Source: Saprospiraceae bacterium
GTDB taxonomy: Bacteria; Bacteroidota; Bacteroidia; Chitinophagales; Saprospiraceae
NCBI GenBank assembly: GCA_020630355.1
Contig: JAHDBO010000015.1
Location: forward strand, 1 to 16,361
Reading direction: 5' to 3'
DNA length: 16,361 nt
Shown: positions 1 to 7,325 of the stretch, one piece after another
Layout of the letters: each line of letters begins with the position of its first letter
How positions within the stretch are numbered: the first letter of the stretch is position 1
Made by a program: the position numbers and the translations under genes
Notes under the pieces: generated by a model
Seen by the model: the letters and a program-made list of their open reading frames with translations, nothing else
The model's database searches: none
What the model was told of the DNA's origin: nothing

Positions 1-54
1 ACTACTCAAACTACTCAAACTACTCAAACTACTCAAACTACTCAAACTACTCAA
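1..54. repeat. 9-bp tandem repeat, six exact copies
   Basis: The unit ACTACTCAA is repeated six times without error and ends one base before the ATG at 56. The window begins inside or at the edge of the array, so the true copy number may be higher. Read in the frame of the downstream gene, the array contains no stop and would encode Leu-Leu-Lys repeats. The phosphatase frame is therefore open to the left edge, although the lipoprotein signal beginning at 56 makes that ATG the natural start. Tandem repeats next to a start codon can change length by slippage and alter expression; that role is inference. Confidence 0.9.
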
Positions 55-55
55 T

Positions 56-565
56 ATGTATCGTATCTTCACTGGATTTTTGATAGTTTTAATGGCGGCT
101 TGTGGTGGAAAGACGAGCGAAAATCAGATTGTTGATGTAGAAGGTTATACGCTTTATTTAATAAGACATGCAGAGAAAGCTAATGATGGAACGAATGACC
201 CTCCACTGAACGAGCTAGGACAAAAAAGAGCTCATCAATTACGGGATTTATTGGCCGATAAAGCAATTCAAAATATCTATTCAACGCCCTACAAACGTAC
301 ACAAGAAACGGTCTCGCCTTTAGCGGAAAAATTGGGTTTGAACGTACAAAATTACACCCCTCACGATACAGCTTTTGTAGAAAAAATTCTATTAGAAAAA
401 AAGAAAACGGCACTTATTGTTGGTCATTCCAATACAATTCCATCACTAGTCAATCAAATCCTTGGCAAAAAGAAATACGCTCAACTCGAAGAGATGGAAT
501 ATGATAAATTATTCAGTATAGAAATCAATGGAGAAGTATTATCAGATACTATAATTGCGTTCTGA
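56..565 (+). CDS. Histidine phosphatase family lipoprotein (SixA/phosphoglycerate mutase-like)
   Basis: The 169-residue product belongs to the histidine phosphatase superfamily, which removes phosphate through a phosphohistidine intermediate. The catalytic motif LIRHAEK has Arg37 and the nucleophile His38. A second active-site histidine lies in VGHSNT (His124), and STPYKRTQET (about 76-85) matches the usual phosphate-pocket arginine segment. The short length is typical of the minimal SixA-like branch. The N-terminus has a hydrophobic stretch ending in MAAC, with Cys16 as a probable lipidation site, so the enzyme is probably tethered in the envelope. The substrate cannot be deduced. The start at 56 is supported by the lipoprotein signal, and no Shine-Dalgarno site is seen, as is usual in Bacteroidota. 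The next gene starts about 100 bases downstream on the same strand. Confidence 0.88.
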   Translation: MYRIFTGFLIVLMAACGGKTSENQIVDVEGYTLYLIRHAEKANDGTNDPPLNELGQKRAHQLRDLLADKAIQNIYSTPYKRTQETVSPLAEKLGLNVQNYTPHDTAFVEKILLEKKKTALIVGHSNTIPSLVNQILGKKKYAQLEEMEYDKLFSIEINGEVLSDTIIAF

Positions 566-575
566 TTCACTGATT

Positions 576-590
576 TAGGCGTTTTGCCTA
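576..590 (+). terminator. Weak hairpin after the phosphatase gene
   Basis: TAGGC, a GTTTT loop and GCCTA form a 5-bp stem starting 10 bases after the stop codon. No run of T follows, so this is at best a weak terminator or a 3'-end stabilising hairpin. Confidence 0.25.
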
Positions 591-669
591 GATGGGGAAC
601 TTTAGAATTGCTTTAAAATCGCTATATTAGAAGTTCAGTATTTCTTTTCCTACCAAATACACGAAACCC

Positions 670-3609
670 ATGAAGTATTTAATTCCTTCGTCTTTTCTTA
701 GTTTAATTTTAGTTATCACCTTGTCATGCTGCTCGGAAGTGCTATTGGCCCAATGCAATGGAGCGATAGAAGAGGACAAAATTATAGGAGCTTCGCAGAG
801 TCTAAAATCCAAACGACAACAGATGGTTGTTCGAGCGAACTATTCCTATGATTTTAAATTTGAGACCAGTGGCTCGGGTATTATCGCTATCATATATTCC
901 AAGGGGGGGGTAATTCTAAATCAGAACGATGAAATCATCTTCATGGATGGAAATAAGAATCGAATGGTTTATCGTTTTACTGGAGCTGGAGAAATAAATA
1001 AGCGAGGTGGAGTACCTACTTATGAGAATATATTACAATTGGATTTTGCAGCGATAGATTGGTTAGCATCTACCCCTATCAATGTGGTCTATATAAAAAA
1101 CAATGTCAGTAACAAGATGCGAAAATTCACGATCACTCCCAATCGTCAGGAAGCGATAAAATCCACTGCCAAGTGTTTCGGCCAACAATTGGATAGAAGC
1201 AAAGTGAAAAACGTAACACTCACGGGTAATTCTATCTCTTCAACAAAAGGAAAAGAGGCTAGACCGATTAGTTCTACTTCTGGGGGCGGTAAGGTGCGTA
1301 GAATCGTGGACATTAAGGATTTGAACGACGAAGAATTGGCAGAGTTGAAAAAGGATTTAGCAAAAACGAAAGAGGAGCTTCGAGTTGAAATCCAATCAGA
1401 AAGGGAAAAAGCTGCCCAAATAAAGAAACAACTTCAGGATGAGGTTATATTGGCTAGGGAGAATGCAGCTAACAAGAAAACCGAATTGGCGAAAGAAGTA
1501 CAGGCAGCTAGAGAAAAAGCAGATGAAGAAATAAAAAAGGCACAGGAAGAGACAGCGGAGTCCATCCAAGGGATGAGAGAAAAGGCAACTACGGAACAAG
1601 AAAAGATTAGTCTATCCATACAAGAAGCCAAACAAAAAGCGGGGGAACAAGTGCAGGCAGCTAAATTGGCAGCGGCAGAAGAAGTTACCAAAGCTAGAGA
1701 AAATGCAGCAAATGAACTAAAGAAAGTAAAAGAGAGCCTAGAAGAAGCCAAATTGGAATATGCGGATGAAGTAGCGGTGGCTAGGGAAAGTTCGCAAGCG
1801 GAATTAACAAAAATACGAGAAGAAACAGCACAGATTGTAGCTGATGCTAGAGCGAAAGCTAAGGAAGAAAGAGAGCGAACGACTACAGATGTCGTTAATT
1901 CTAAAAAGACAGCAGCAGAGCAAATATTAGCGGCAAAAGAAGACGCAGCAGAACGGATTGCCCAAATCAAAGAAAATGCCGTACTCGAAAAGGAAAAAAT
2001 TGCTTTTGATGTAGCCGAAGAGCGGAGAAAAGGAGCGGAAGGAAAAGCACTGATTCAGCAACAAAATGCTTCTGAAATAGCTGAAATGAAAGAAAATGCC
2101 GCTAAGGAAAAAGAAGCGACCGCTTTAAGTGTTGTGGATGCAAAAAAACGGGCGGCAGAGGAGATAGGGAATACTCAAAAAGCAGTTGTGGATGAAAAAG
2201 AAAAAGCGAGTCAAGAAATAGCTGAAACGAAGGAAGCTTCTGCGATGGAAGTAGCGGCTACCAAAGAAAAAGCCGCTTTAACCGTTCAAGGGATACAAAA
2301 AGAAGAGGCCGAGAAAGTCGCTTCCGCTAAAAAATCATCCGAAGAGCAACGTCAAAAAATAGCAGCAGAGGTGAAAACGGCTAAAGAAAAAGCCGCTGCT
2401 GAAATGAAGCGCATTCAGGAAGAGCTAGTGGCTTCGATTGAAGCAGCCAAGAAAAGAGAAGCCGAATTGAAACAAGCCTCAGCGGAAGAAGTACAGGCTG
2501 CAAAATCAAAGGCTGGGGAAGAAATTGCAAAAGCAAAAGAAGAAGCTGCTGATAAGGTGAAAACGGCTAAGGAAAATGCGGAACAAGCAAAAACGCAATA
2601 TGCGACGGACATAGCAACAGCCCAAGAAACGGCATCTGGGCGGATGGTTGATATTAAAAAGGAAGTTGCCGCTCAGATAGCAGAGGCGAAGGCAAAGGAA
2701 AAAGAAGTTAAGAATATGACGGCTTCGGAAGTAGTAGAAGCTAAAGAAAAAGCCGCAGCCGAAGTCCGTGCTGCCAAAGAAGCAGCTGCTAATGAAATCG
2801 CTGCCGCTAAGGAAAAAGAGGCCTTGAAAAAACAAGAAATTGCAGTAAGTGTAGCAGAAGCGAAAAAAGCAGCCGCTGAACAGATTTCTAAAACAAAACA
2901 AGAAGAGGCAGAACAGGTTAGGATGGCTAAAGAAGCGGCGGCAAAAGAAAAAGAAAACCTAGCGAATCAAGTGGCTACCGCTAGAGAAAAGGCCGCATTG
3001 GAAATTGCCAAATCAAAAGAGGCACTAGCTAATGAAATAAAGACCGCTAGAGAAAAAGCGGCGAAAGAAAAAGAAGAAGCGGCTCTTTCTGCGCTGTCTG
3101 CGAAAGAAAAAGCGGCGGAAGTCATTAAAAAAACGCAGGAAGAATCGGCTAAAGCAGTGGCAGCGGCCAAGAAAAAATCTTTAGAAGAGATCAAGAAGGC
3201 AGAAGAAAATTCCAATGCAGAAAAAACAAGACTAGCCGAAGAATTGGCGGAAGCCAAAGCCAAAACGGCCGAAGAAATCGGTCTAGAGAGACAGCGCTCA
3301 TCAGAAGAAATCATTGCGATTCAAAAAGAAAATACTGCTAAAAAGGAAGCCTTAAATAAGGAAATAGAAGCAGCAAGGAAGACCGCAAACGAGGAAATTG
3401 CGAACGTTCAAAAAGAAAGTTCTGACCAAATTTATGAGGTTAGAAGGTTGGCAAAGGAAGAGATTAATAAAGTAAAAGAATCGACTGCCGAAGAAATCGA
3501 GGCAGAAAACGAGCGTAAAAAAGCACTCGAGCTAGAAGTGGAACAAGTACAAATGGAACTGAAGAAACTGAAGGAGGAATTGTCTAAAGTAAAGAAAACC
3601 AATAATTAA
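670..3609 (+). CDS. Exported giant coiled-coil protein with an 11/7-residue repeat rod
   Basis: I do not recognise this 979-residue protein as a named family. Residues 1-30 form an export signal with a hydrophobic core. Cleavage may be at the AQ/C region near residue 28, or lipidation may occur at Cys20 or Cys21 (TLSCC). Residues about 30-215 look like a small beta-rich globular domain. From residue 240 the protein is a continuous Ala/Glu/Lys-rich helix. It begins with two 18-residue units (11+7) at 240-275. At 276-937 it has sixteen modules, twelve of 40 residues (11+11+11+7), three of 51 (one extra hendecad) and one of 29 (one hendecad fewer). Hendecads follow the pattern E-V/I-x-x-A-K/R-E-x-A-A-x, and the 7-residue insert often begins EKE. 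The final 42 residues switch to ordinary heptads. It resembles TolA or tail-fibre-like rods only in composition. A structural, periplasm-spanning or surface rod is inferred. The start at 670 is set by the signal peptide. Confidence 0.85.
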   Translation: MKYLIPSSFLSLILVITLSCCSEVLLAQCNGAIEEDKIIGASQSLKSKRQQMVVRANYSYDFKFETSGSGIIAIIYSKGGVILNQNDEIIFMDGNKNRMVYRFTGAGEINKRGGVPTYENILQLDFAAIDWLASTPINVVYIKNNVSNKMRKFTITPNRQEAIKSTAKCFGQQLDRSKVKNVTLTGNSISSTKGKEARPISSTSGGGKVRRIVDIKDLNDEELAELKKDLAKTKEELRVEIQSEREKAAQIKKQLQDEVILARENAANKKTELAKEVQAAREKADEEIKKAQEETAESIQGMREKATTEQEKISLSIQEAKQKAGEQVQAAKLAAAEEVTKARENAANELKKVKESLEEAKLEYADEVAVARESSQAELTKIREETAQIVADARAKAKEERERTTTDVVNSKKTAAEQILAAKEDAAERIAQIKENAVLEKEKIAFDVAEERRKGAEGKALIQQQNASEIAEMKENAAKEKEATALSVVDAKKRAAEEIGNTQKAVVDEKEKASQEIAETKEASAMEVAATKEKAALTVQGIQKEEAEKVASAKKSSEEQRQKIAAEVKTAKEKAAAEMKRIQEELVASIEAAKKREAELKQASAEEVQAAKSKAGEEIAKAKEEAADKVKTAKENAEQAKTQYATDIATAQETASGRMVDIKKEVAAQIAEAKAKEKEVKNMTASEVVEAKEKAAAEVRAAKEAAANEIAAAKEKEALKKQEIAVSVAEAKKAAAEQISKTKQEEAEQVRMAKEAAAKEKENLANQVATAREKAALEIAKSKEALANEIKTAREKAAKEKEEAALSALSAKEKAAEVIKKTQEESAKAVAAAKKKSLEEIKKAEENSNAEKTRLAEELAEAKAKTAEEIGLERQRSSEEIIAIQKENTAKKEALNKEIEAARKTANEEIANVQKESSDQIYEVRRLAKEEINKVKESTAEEIEAENERKKALELEVEQVQMELKKLKEELSKVKKTNN
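1387..3483 (+). repeat. Hendecad/heptad repeat array encoding the coiled-coil rod
   Basis: This covers residues 240-937 of the rod protein. The in-frame repeat has a basic period of 120 nucleotides (40 residues) broken into 33+33+33+21. Unit starts by residue are 240, 258, 276, 316, 367, 407, 447, 487, 516, 567, 607, 647, 687, 727, 767, 807, 858 and 898. Copies have diverged in sequence but keep their length, so selection appears to act on helical register rather than on residue identity. Confidence 0.8.
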
Positions 3610-3790
3610 GATTTGTCCGTTTGTTTAAGGTTTTGTGCCTAATGTAAAGCCGTTTGATTAACAGAGTTTCTTTTTGCAAAAAAATAGACAACTTAAAAAG
3701 CTTTATGCTAGGAACTTCGTTGAAGTCGAGTTAAATTGTTTTATTAGCAATGTAATTTTACCCCTAGGGTGTTAACTAAACAAACAAAAA

Positions 3791-4552
3791 ATGTCTAAAT
3801 CTGCGGCTACACCACCTGAAGTGGTGAACATTGCCGTTATATTAACTGATGCGAATCGTCGTATCCAGTGGGTGAATGAAGAGTTCACTATTATAACAGG
3901 TTATTCACTATTAGATGTAATAGGAAGAAAACCCTCTTTGCTTCAAGGTATGGGCAGTGAAAAAGATGCTGTCAAACGAATAAGGGAGGGATTAGAAAAA
4001 CAAGAATCAATCAAGGAAAAAATAACGAATTATAGAAAAAATGGAGAGGCTTATGAGTGCAACCTAGTCATCCACCCGATTTTCGACGAAGAAAAAGTAC
4101 TGACTAATTTTATTGCTTTTGAAATAGATGGAAATCACATCCAAGATGATACAGGGATTTCACTGCTACAAGTTGATTCTAAATATAAAACGAGTAGCCT
4201 TACAAATGTGCAAGAGCTTAAACTGTTTATACGTTTGACTTCCTATTTCGAGAAAGAAAAACCCTATCTCAACCCAGATTTGAAATTAAAGGATATAGCT
4301 GACCATTTGAAAACGAATACTCGATATCTTTCACAAGTGGTTAATCATCAGACAAATAAGAATATTCTTTATTTTATCAATGCCTACCGTATTAACGAAG
4401 CCAAGTCTCGGATTGTAAGTCCTTCTTATTCTAATTTAACAACCTTTGGTGTTTCCCAAATCTGTGGATTCAAAAATAAATCTACTTTTTATAAGGTCTT
4501 TCGAGAGTTTACGGGAATGACACCAAAAGAATATATCCGTTCATTAGATTGA
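3791..4552 (+). CDS. PAS domain and AraC-type HTH transcriptional regulator
   Basis: The 253-residue protein joins a sensory PAS domain (about residues 10-113) to a C-terminal AraC/XylS DNA-binding domain (about 155-252). The DNA-binding part has two helix-turn-helix units, one around LKDIADHLKTNTRYLSQVVN and the second around VSQICGFKNKSTFYKVF, ending with the family's TGMTPKEYIR signature. The PAS part follows the LOV-like layout (NEEFTIITGY, GRKPSLLQG, NYRKNG). The photoactive cysteine of the LOV motif GRNCRFLQ is replaced by Pro48, so flavin-cysteine photochemistry is not expected. No kinase, receiver or membrane segment is present, which suggests a one-component cytoplasmic sensor with unknown ligand. 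The ATG at 3791 is preceded by an A-rich stretch. It stands alone in its direction, with 181 bases upstream and a structured region downstream. Confidence 0.88.
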   Translation: MSKSAATPPEVVNIAVILTDANRRIQWVNEEFTIITGYSLLDVIGRKPSLLQGMGSEKDAVKRIREGLEKQESIKEKITNYRKNGEAYECNLVIHPIFDEEKVLTNFIAFEIDGNHIQDDTGISLLQVDSKYKTSSLTNVQELKLFIRLTSYFEKEKPYLNPDLKLKDIADHLKTNTRYLSQVVNHQTNKNILYFINAYRINEAKSRIVSPSYSNLTTFGVSQICGFKNKSTFYKVFREFTGMTPKEYIRSLD

Positions 4553-4677
4553 GTGGTCAATTTGCCCCTTTGTATGAATTTATAAATTCATACGTTACTT
4601 CTGCAGATTAAATAGGATTTGCAGGGTATTAGCTGCAACTTGTTATAGTTCCTATTTTCTATAACAAAACATAATAG
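4553..4677. other. Intergenic region with three consecutive inverted repeats
   Basis: A perfect 22-bp palindrome lies at 4572-4593 (GTATGAATTTA followed directly by its reverse complement). A 6-bp stem TTGCAG/CTGCAA lies at 4619-4638 with an 8-base loop. A 9-bp stem TTGTTATAG/CTATAACAA lies at 4640-4667 with a 10-base loop. None is followed by a convincing T-run, so the gapless palindrome looks more like a protein-binding site than a terminator. The third hairpin ends 10 bases before the ATG of the 57-codon reading frame. Confidence 0.6.
4572..4593. promoter_or_regulatory. Perfect 22-bp palindrome (candidate operator)
   Basis: The left half GTATGAATTTA is followed without a gap by its exact reverse complement. 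A gapless palindrome cannot form a good hairpin but suits a dimeric DNA-binding protein. It starts 19 bases after the AraC-type gene's stop codon and lies upstream of the small reading frame at 4678. The binding protein is unknown. Confidence 0.4.
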
Positions 4678-4851
4678 ATGTCTGCCAAAATGCGTGATTT
4701 AATGGCGCTTACGTTTTTCTTAGACACTAAGAGAACGCCTGACTTATCCGCAGGGAGAGATGTGGAACGGTTTAGAAACATTATGGAGTTACCAACTCCT
4801 AAGCAAAAAGGTATTTCCCCAGATGCTTCCATTACTAAGCTTCGAGAATAG
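4678..4851 (+). CDS. Small hypothetical protein, 57 residues
   Basis: An ATG at 4678 opens a 57-codon frame ending at TAG 4849-4851. The product begins MSAKMRDLMALTFFLDTK and is mixed and hydrophilic, with a short hydrophobic patch near residues 9-15, a Pro-rich middle and a charged C-terminus. I do not recognise a family. The balanced composition argues for a real gene or the remnant of one. The last 17 bases overlap the 3' end of the convergent NUDIX gene. Two hairpins precede it and could affect expression. The alternative is a chance frame in an AT-rich spacer. Confidence 0.4.
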   Translation: MSAKMRDLMALTFFLDTKRTPDLSAGRDVERFRNIMELPTPKQKGISPDASITKLRE

Positions 4852-5473
4852 CTTTAGTCTGGGTGAGTATATCTACTATATTGGGGTAGACTACCCGCTC
4901 TTCTCTAAGGAATAAATCCAAGTCACTCCATTTTGCTTCCAGAATGTCCTCTTCCGCTTGTGGGCTTAATTCCATCTCTTTGGTATGCATCAAATACCAG
5001 TGCGTTGGTTTGATACACCGGACGCCCTTTCTAATGAAAGTATGGAAAGTCTTGGCGATTTTTTGTCCTAGTTCTATGTTCACAATTCCAGTCTCTTCCT
5101 GAACTTCCCTAACGGCCGCGGCTTTCTTTGTTTCTCCTGGATCTATTTTGCCTTTCGGCAAATCCCAAGAACCTCTGCGATATATCAATAGTACTTGACC
5201 TGCAGGGTTGAATACAACGCCTCCTGCGGCTGATATTTTATTGAATAAAGAAAAGAAATCCTTTTTGAGTTGCTTCAAGTCATTGAAAAAAATAGTAACA
5301 GACTCAAAATTGTCCGATTTTTCTAGCATATCAATATACTGCAAAAGACTATGTGCTTTGCCAAGATATGGAGCAACGATATTTTTTTTTGTCCCAGGCA
5401 TTTTTTTGAATCCTTCTTCTGCATTTGTCAGCAAGAGGGGAGTGTCATTGATGTATATTTTGTAGCTTTGCAT
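4835..5473 (-). CDS. NUDIX hydrolase
   Basis: The 212-residue protein carries a complete Nudix box at residues 108-130 (GX5EX7REVQEETGI), with Gly108, Glu114, Arg122, Glu123, Glu126 and Glu127 all present. It should hydrolyse a nucleoside diphosphate linked to another moiety, with Mg2+ held by the glutamates; the exact substrate is unknown. Before the Nudix fold (from about residue 81) sits an N-terminal extension of about 80 residues, which may be specific to this Bacteroidota subgroup. The gene diverges from pyrE across 64 bases. From memory, a NUDIX gene beside pyrE recurs in Bacteroidota, which would fit nucleotide metabolism or sanitation. The ATG at 5473 gives a natural start. Confidence 0.9.
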   Translation of the reverse strand: MQSYKIYINDTPLLLTNAEEGFKKMPGTKKNIVAPYLGKAHSLLQYIDMLEKSDNFESVTIFFNDLKQLKKDFFSLFNKISAAGGVVFNPAGQVLLIYRRGSWDLPKGKIDPGETKKAAAVREVQEETGIVNIELGQKIAKTFHTFIRKGVRCIKPTHWYLMHTKEMELSPQAEEDILEAKWSDLDLFLREERVVYPNIVDILTQTKAILEA

Positions 5474-5508
5474 ACTTGAAATTCAACTTTAAAAATAGAT
5501 AGAAAAAA

Positions 5509-5532
5509 TAATTTTTCATTTAATTTTTCATT
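5509..5532. repeat. 12-bp perfect tandem duplication upstream of pyrE
   Basis: TAATTTTTCATT occurs twice back to back (5509-5520 and 5521-5532), ending 5 bases before the pyrE start codon. It occupies much of the 64-base divergent promoter region shared with the NUDIX gene, so it could influence promoter or ribosome access. Chance in AT-rich DNA is possible, although an exact 12-bp duplication is uncommon. Confidence 0.75.
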
Positions 5533-5537
5533 ACAAA

Positions 5538-6176
5538 ATGAATATCGCATCCGAAGTCGCTAAGACCTTATTACAAATAAATGCAATAAAGCTTAATCCT
5601 CAAAATCCGTTTACCTGGGCTTCTGGGATGAGGTCACCGATATATTGCGATAATCGTTTGTTATTGTCTTATCCGAAGCAACGAGATTTTATAAAAAAAT
5701 GCTTGGTAGAGAAATCCAAAGACTTCGGAAAAATCACTATGGTCGTAGGGGTAGCAACTGCGGGCATCGCTCATGGTGCCTTACTTGCGGACGCACTTGG
5801 CTTGCCTTTTGCCTATGTAAGAAGTAAAGCTAAAGGACATGGTCGGCAAAATCAGATAGAAGGAGAGGTGCGTGGAAATGAACGTGTCTTGGTAGTGGAA
5901 GATTTGATTTCTACTGGAGGTAGTTGCCTTTCCGCTGTGCAAGTATTGGAGGCGCAAGGCTGTCATATTGCAGGAGTATTGGCTATCTTTTCCTACGGCT
6001 TCGATAAAGCAAAAGCGGCTTTTGATGCAGAAGATTGTGATTTTGATACTTTGTCAGATTATAATATTTTGATTGAAGCTGCGGCAGATATGGGCTACAT
6101 AACAGAAGCCCAAAAAATATTGCTTGAAAACTGGCGAAAAAGCCCTGAAACTTGGATGGAAGGGATTCATGAATAA
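5538..6176 (+). CDS. pyrE: Orotate phosphoribosyltransferase
   Basis: The 212-residue enzyme joins orotate and PRPP to make orotidine 5'-monophosphate, the fifth step of de novo UMP synthesis in the cytoplasm. The PRPP-binding motif VLVVEDLISTGGS spans residues 117-129 with acidic Glu121-Asp122. The flexible catalytic loop (about 95-109, RSKAKGHGRQNQIEG) has the expected Lys97, Lys99 and His101. The N-terminal segment FTWASGMRSPIYCDNR matches the orotate/dimer-contact region of PyrE. Length is normal for the family. The ATG at 5538 follows directly after an AT-rich tandem duplication. The M42 peptidase gene starts 60 bases after its stop, and the two may be co-transcribed. Confidence 0.95.
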   Translation: MNIASEVAKTLLQINAIKLNPQNPFTWASGMRSPIYCDNRLLLSYPKQRDFIKKCLVEKSKDFGKITMVVGVATAGIAHGALLADALGLPFAYVRSKAKGHGRQNQIEGEVRGNERVLVVEDLISTGGSCLSAVQVLEAQGCHIAGVLAIFSYGFDKAKAAFDAEDCDFDTLSDYNILIEAAADMGYITEAQKILLENWRKSPETWMEGIHE

Positions 6177-6236
6177 AAACAGAATGTGTTCGGCGAAAGC
6201 CACCAAAATAATTCATATAGACAACAACTGAATACA

Positions 6237-7325
6237 ATGAGCAATATTATCACAGAAAAGTCAGAACAATTTTTGGAGAAATATTTGAACAATGCTTCTC
6301 CGACAGGCTTCGAAGCACCAGGTCAACAGCTTTGGTTAGAATATTTAAAACCTTATGTAGACGAATGTCATCTGGATAATTATGGTACTGCCTATGGTGT
6401 TATCAACCCAGGTAAAGACTTTCGAGTGGTCATAGAAGGTCATGCAGATGAAATTTCTTGGTTTGTACACTATATTTCCGACGATGGTTTCATTTCCGTT
6501 TGTAGAAATGGTGGTTCTGACCATATTATTGCCCCTTCCAAACGAGTGAACATTCATACCAAAAAAGGAATCGTGACTGGATTGTTTGGATGGCCTGCTA
6601 TTCATACAAGAAGAGGGAAAGATGCGAACCTTGCTCCAACATTAGAAAATATCTTTATCGATGTAGGAGCTAAGAATAAAGAAGAGGTATTGGAAATGGG
6701 GATTCATGTGGGTTGTGTAATCACTTATCCAGATGAATTTATGAAGCTCAACAATAATTATTATGTCGGGCGTGCTTTAGACAATCGTATGGGGGGATTC
6801 TGTATTGCGGAAGTAGCGAGGCTGCTAAAAGAAAATGAAATCGAGCTGCCCTACTCCTTATATATAGTGAATGCGGTACAAGAAGAAGTAGGACTAAAGG
6901 GGGCAACGATGATAGCGGATACGATTAAACCTCATGTTGCTATCGTTACTGACGTGACACATGATACGAATACGCCTTTAGTAGGCAAAAAGAAGCACGG
7001 TGATGTCAAAGCTGGTAAAGGGCCAAGTATCACCTATGCCCCTGCGGTACACAATAAATTATTGGATTTGATAATCGCCGCTTCTGAAGAAAACGAAATC
7101 CCTATTCAAAGAGAAGCGGCTTCTAGGAGTACGGGAACCGATACGGATGCATTCTACTTGTCTAATGGGGGTGTTCCCTCTGCGCTTATTTCACTGCCCT
7201 TGCGTTATATGCATACAACTGTGGAAACTGCGCATAAAGAGGATGTGAGCAATGTTACCCGTTTGATTTATGAGACCTTGCTCAAAATTGAATACAAACA
7301 CAACTTCAAATATTTTGAGGTTTAA
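6237..7325 (+). CDS. M42 family metallopeptidase (glutamyl aminopeptidase/endoglucanase-like)
   Basis: The 362-residue cytoplasmic enzyme belongs to the M42 dinuclear aminopeptidases, which trim peptides and often form dodecameric tetrahedral shells. Expected metal and catalytic residues are visible: His69 and Asp71 in GHADEIS, bridging Asp182 in GRALDNRMG, the Glu216-Glu217 pair in VQEEVGLKGA, Asp239 in VTDVTHDT, and His326 in MHTTVETAH. The frame is open back to a GTG at 6186. The ATG at 6237 is preferred because the protein then begins at the family's normal N-terminal helix and the length matches. The 17 residues added by the GTG start look unrelated. It follows pyrE on the same strand. 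The exact peptide preference cannot be read from sequence. Confidence 0.93.
   Translation: MSNIITEKSEQFLEKYLNNASPTGFEAPGQQLWLEYLKPYVDECHLDNYGTAYGVINPGKDFRVVIEGHADEISWFVHYISDDGFISVCRNGGSDHIIAPSKRVNIHTKKGIVTGLFGWPAIHTRRGKDANLAPTLENIFIDVGAKNKEEVLEMGIHVGCVITYPDEFMKLNNNYYVGRALDNRMGGFCIAEVARLLKENEIELPYSLYIVNAVQEEVGLKGATMIADTIKPHVAIVTDVTHDTNTPLVGKKKHGDVKAGKGPSITYAPAVHNKLLDLIIAASEENEIPIQREAASRSTGTDTDAFYLSNGGVPSALISLPLRYMHTTVETAHKEDVSNVTRLIYETLLKIEYKHNFKYFEV

Noticed and set aside
1396..3314. Several long minus-strand frames across the rod protein (for example 1434-1970, 2506-2901, 2967-3314)
   Set aside because: They are mirror images of Ala/Glu/Lys-rich codons, give Ser/Ala/Phe-rich products without domains, and lie wholly inside a convincing plus-strand gene.
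6186..6236. GTG start for the M42 peptidase adding 17 residues
   Set aside because: The ATG at 6237 gives the normal family N-terminus; the added residues do not resemble M42 sequence.
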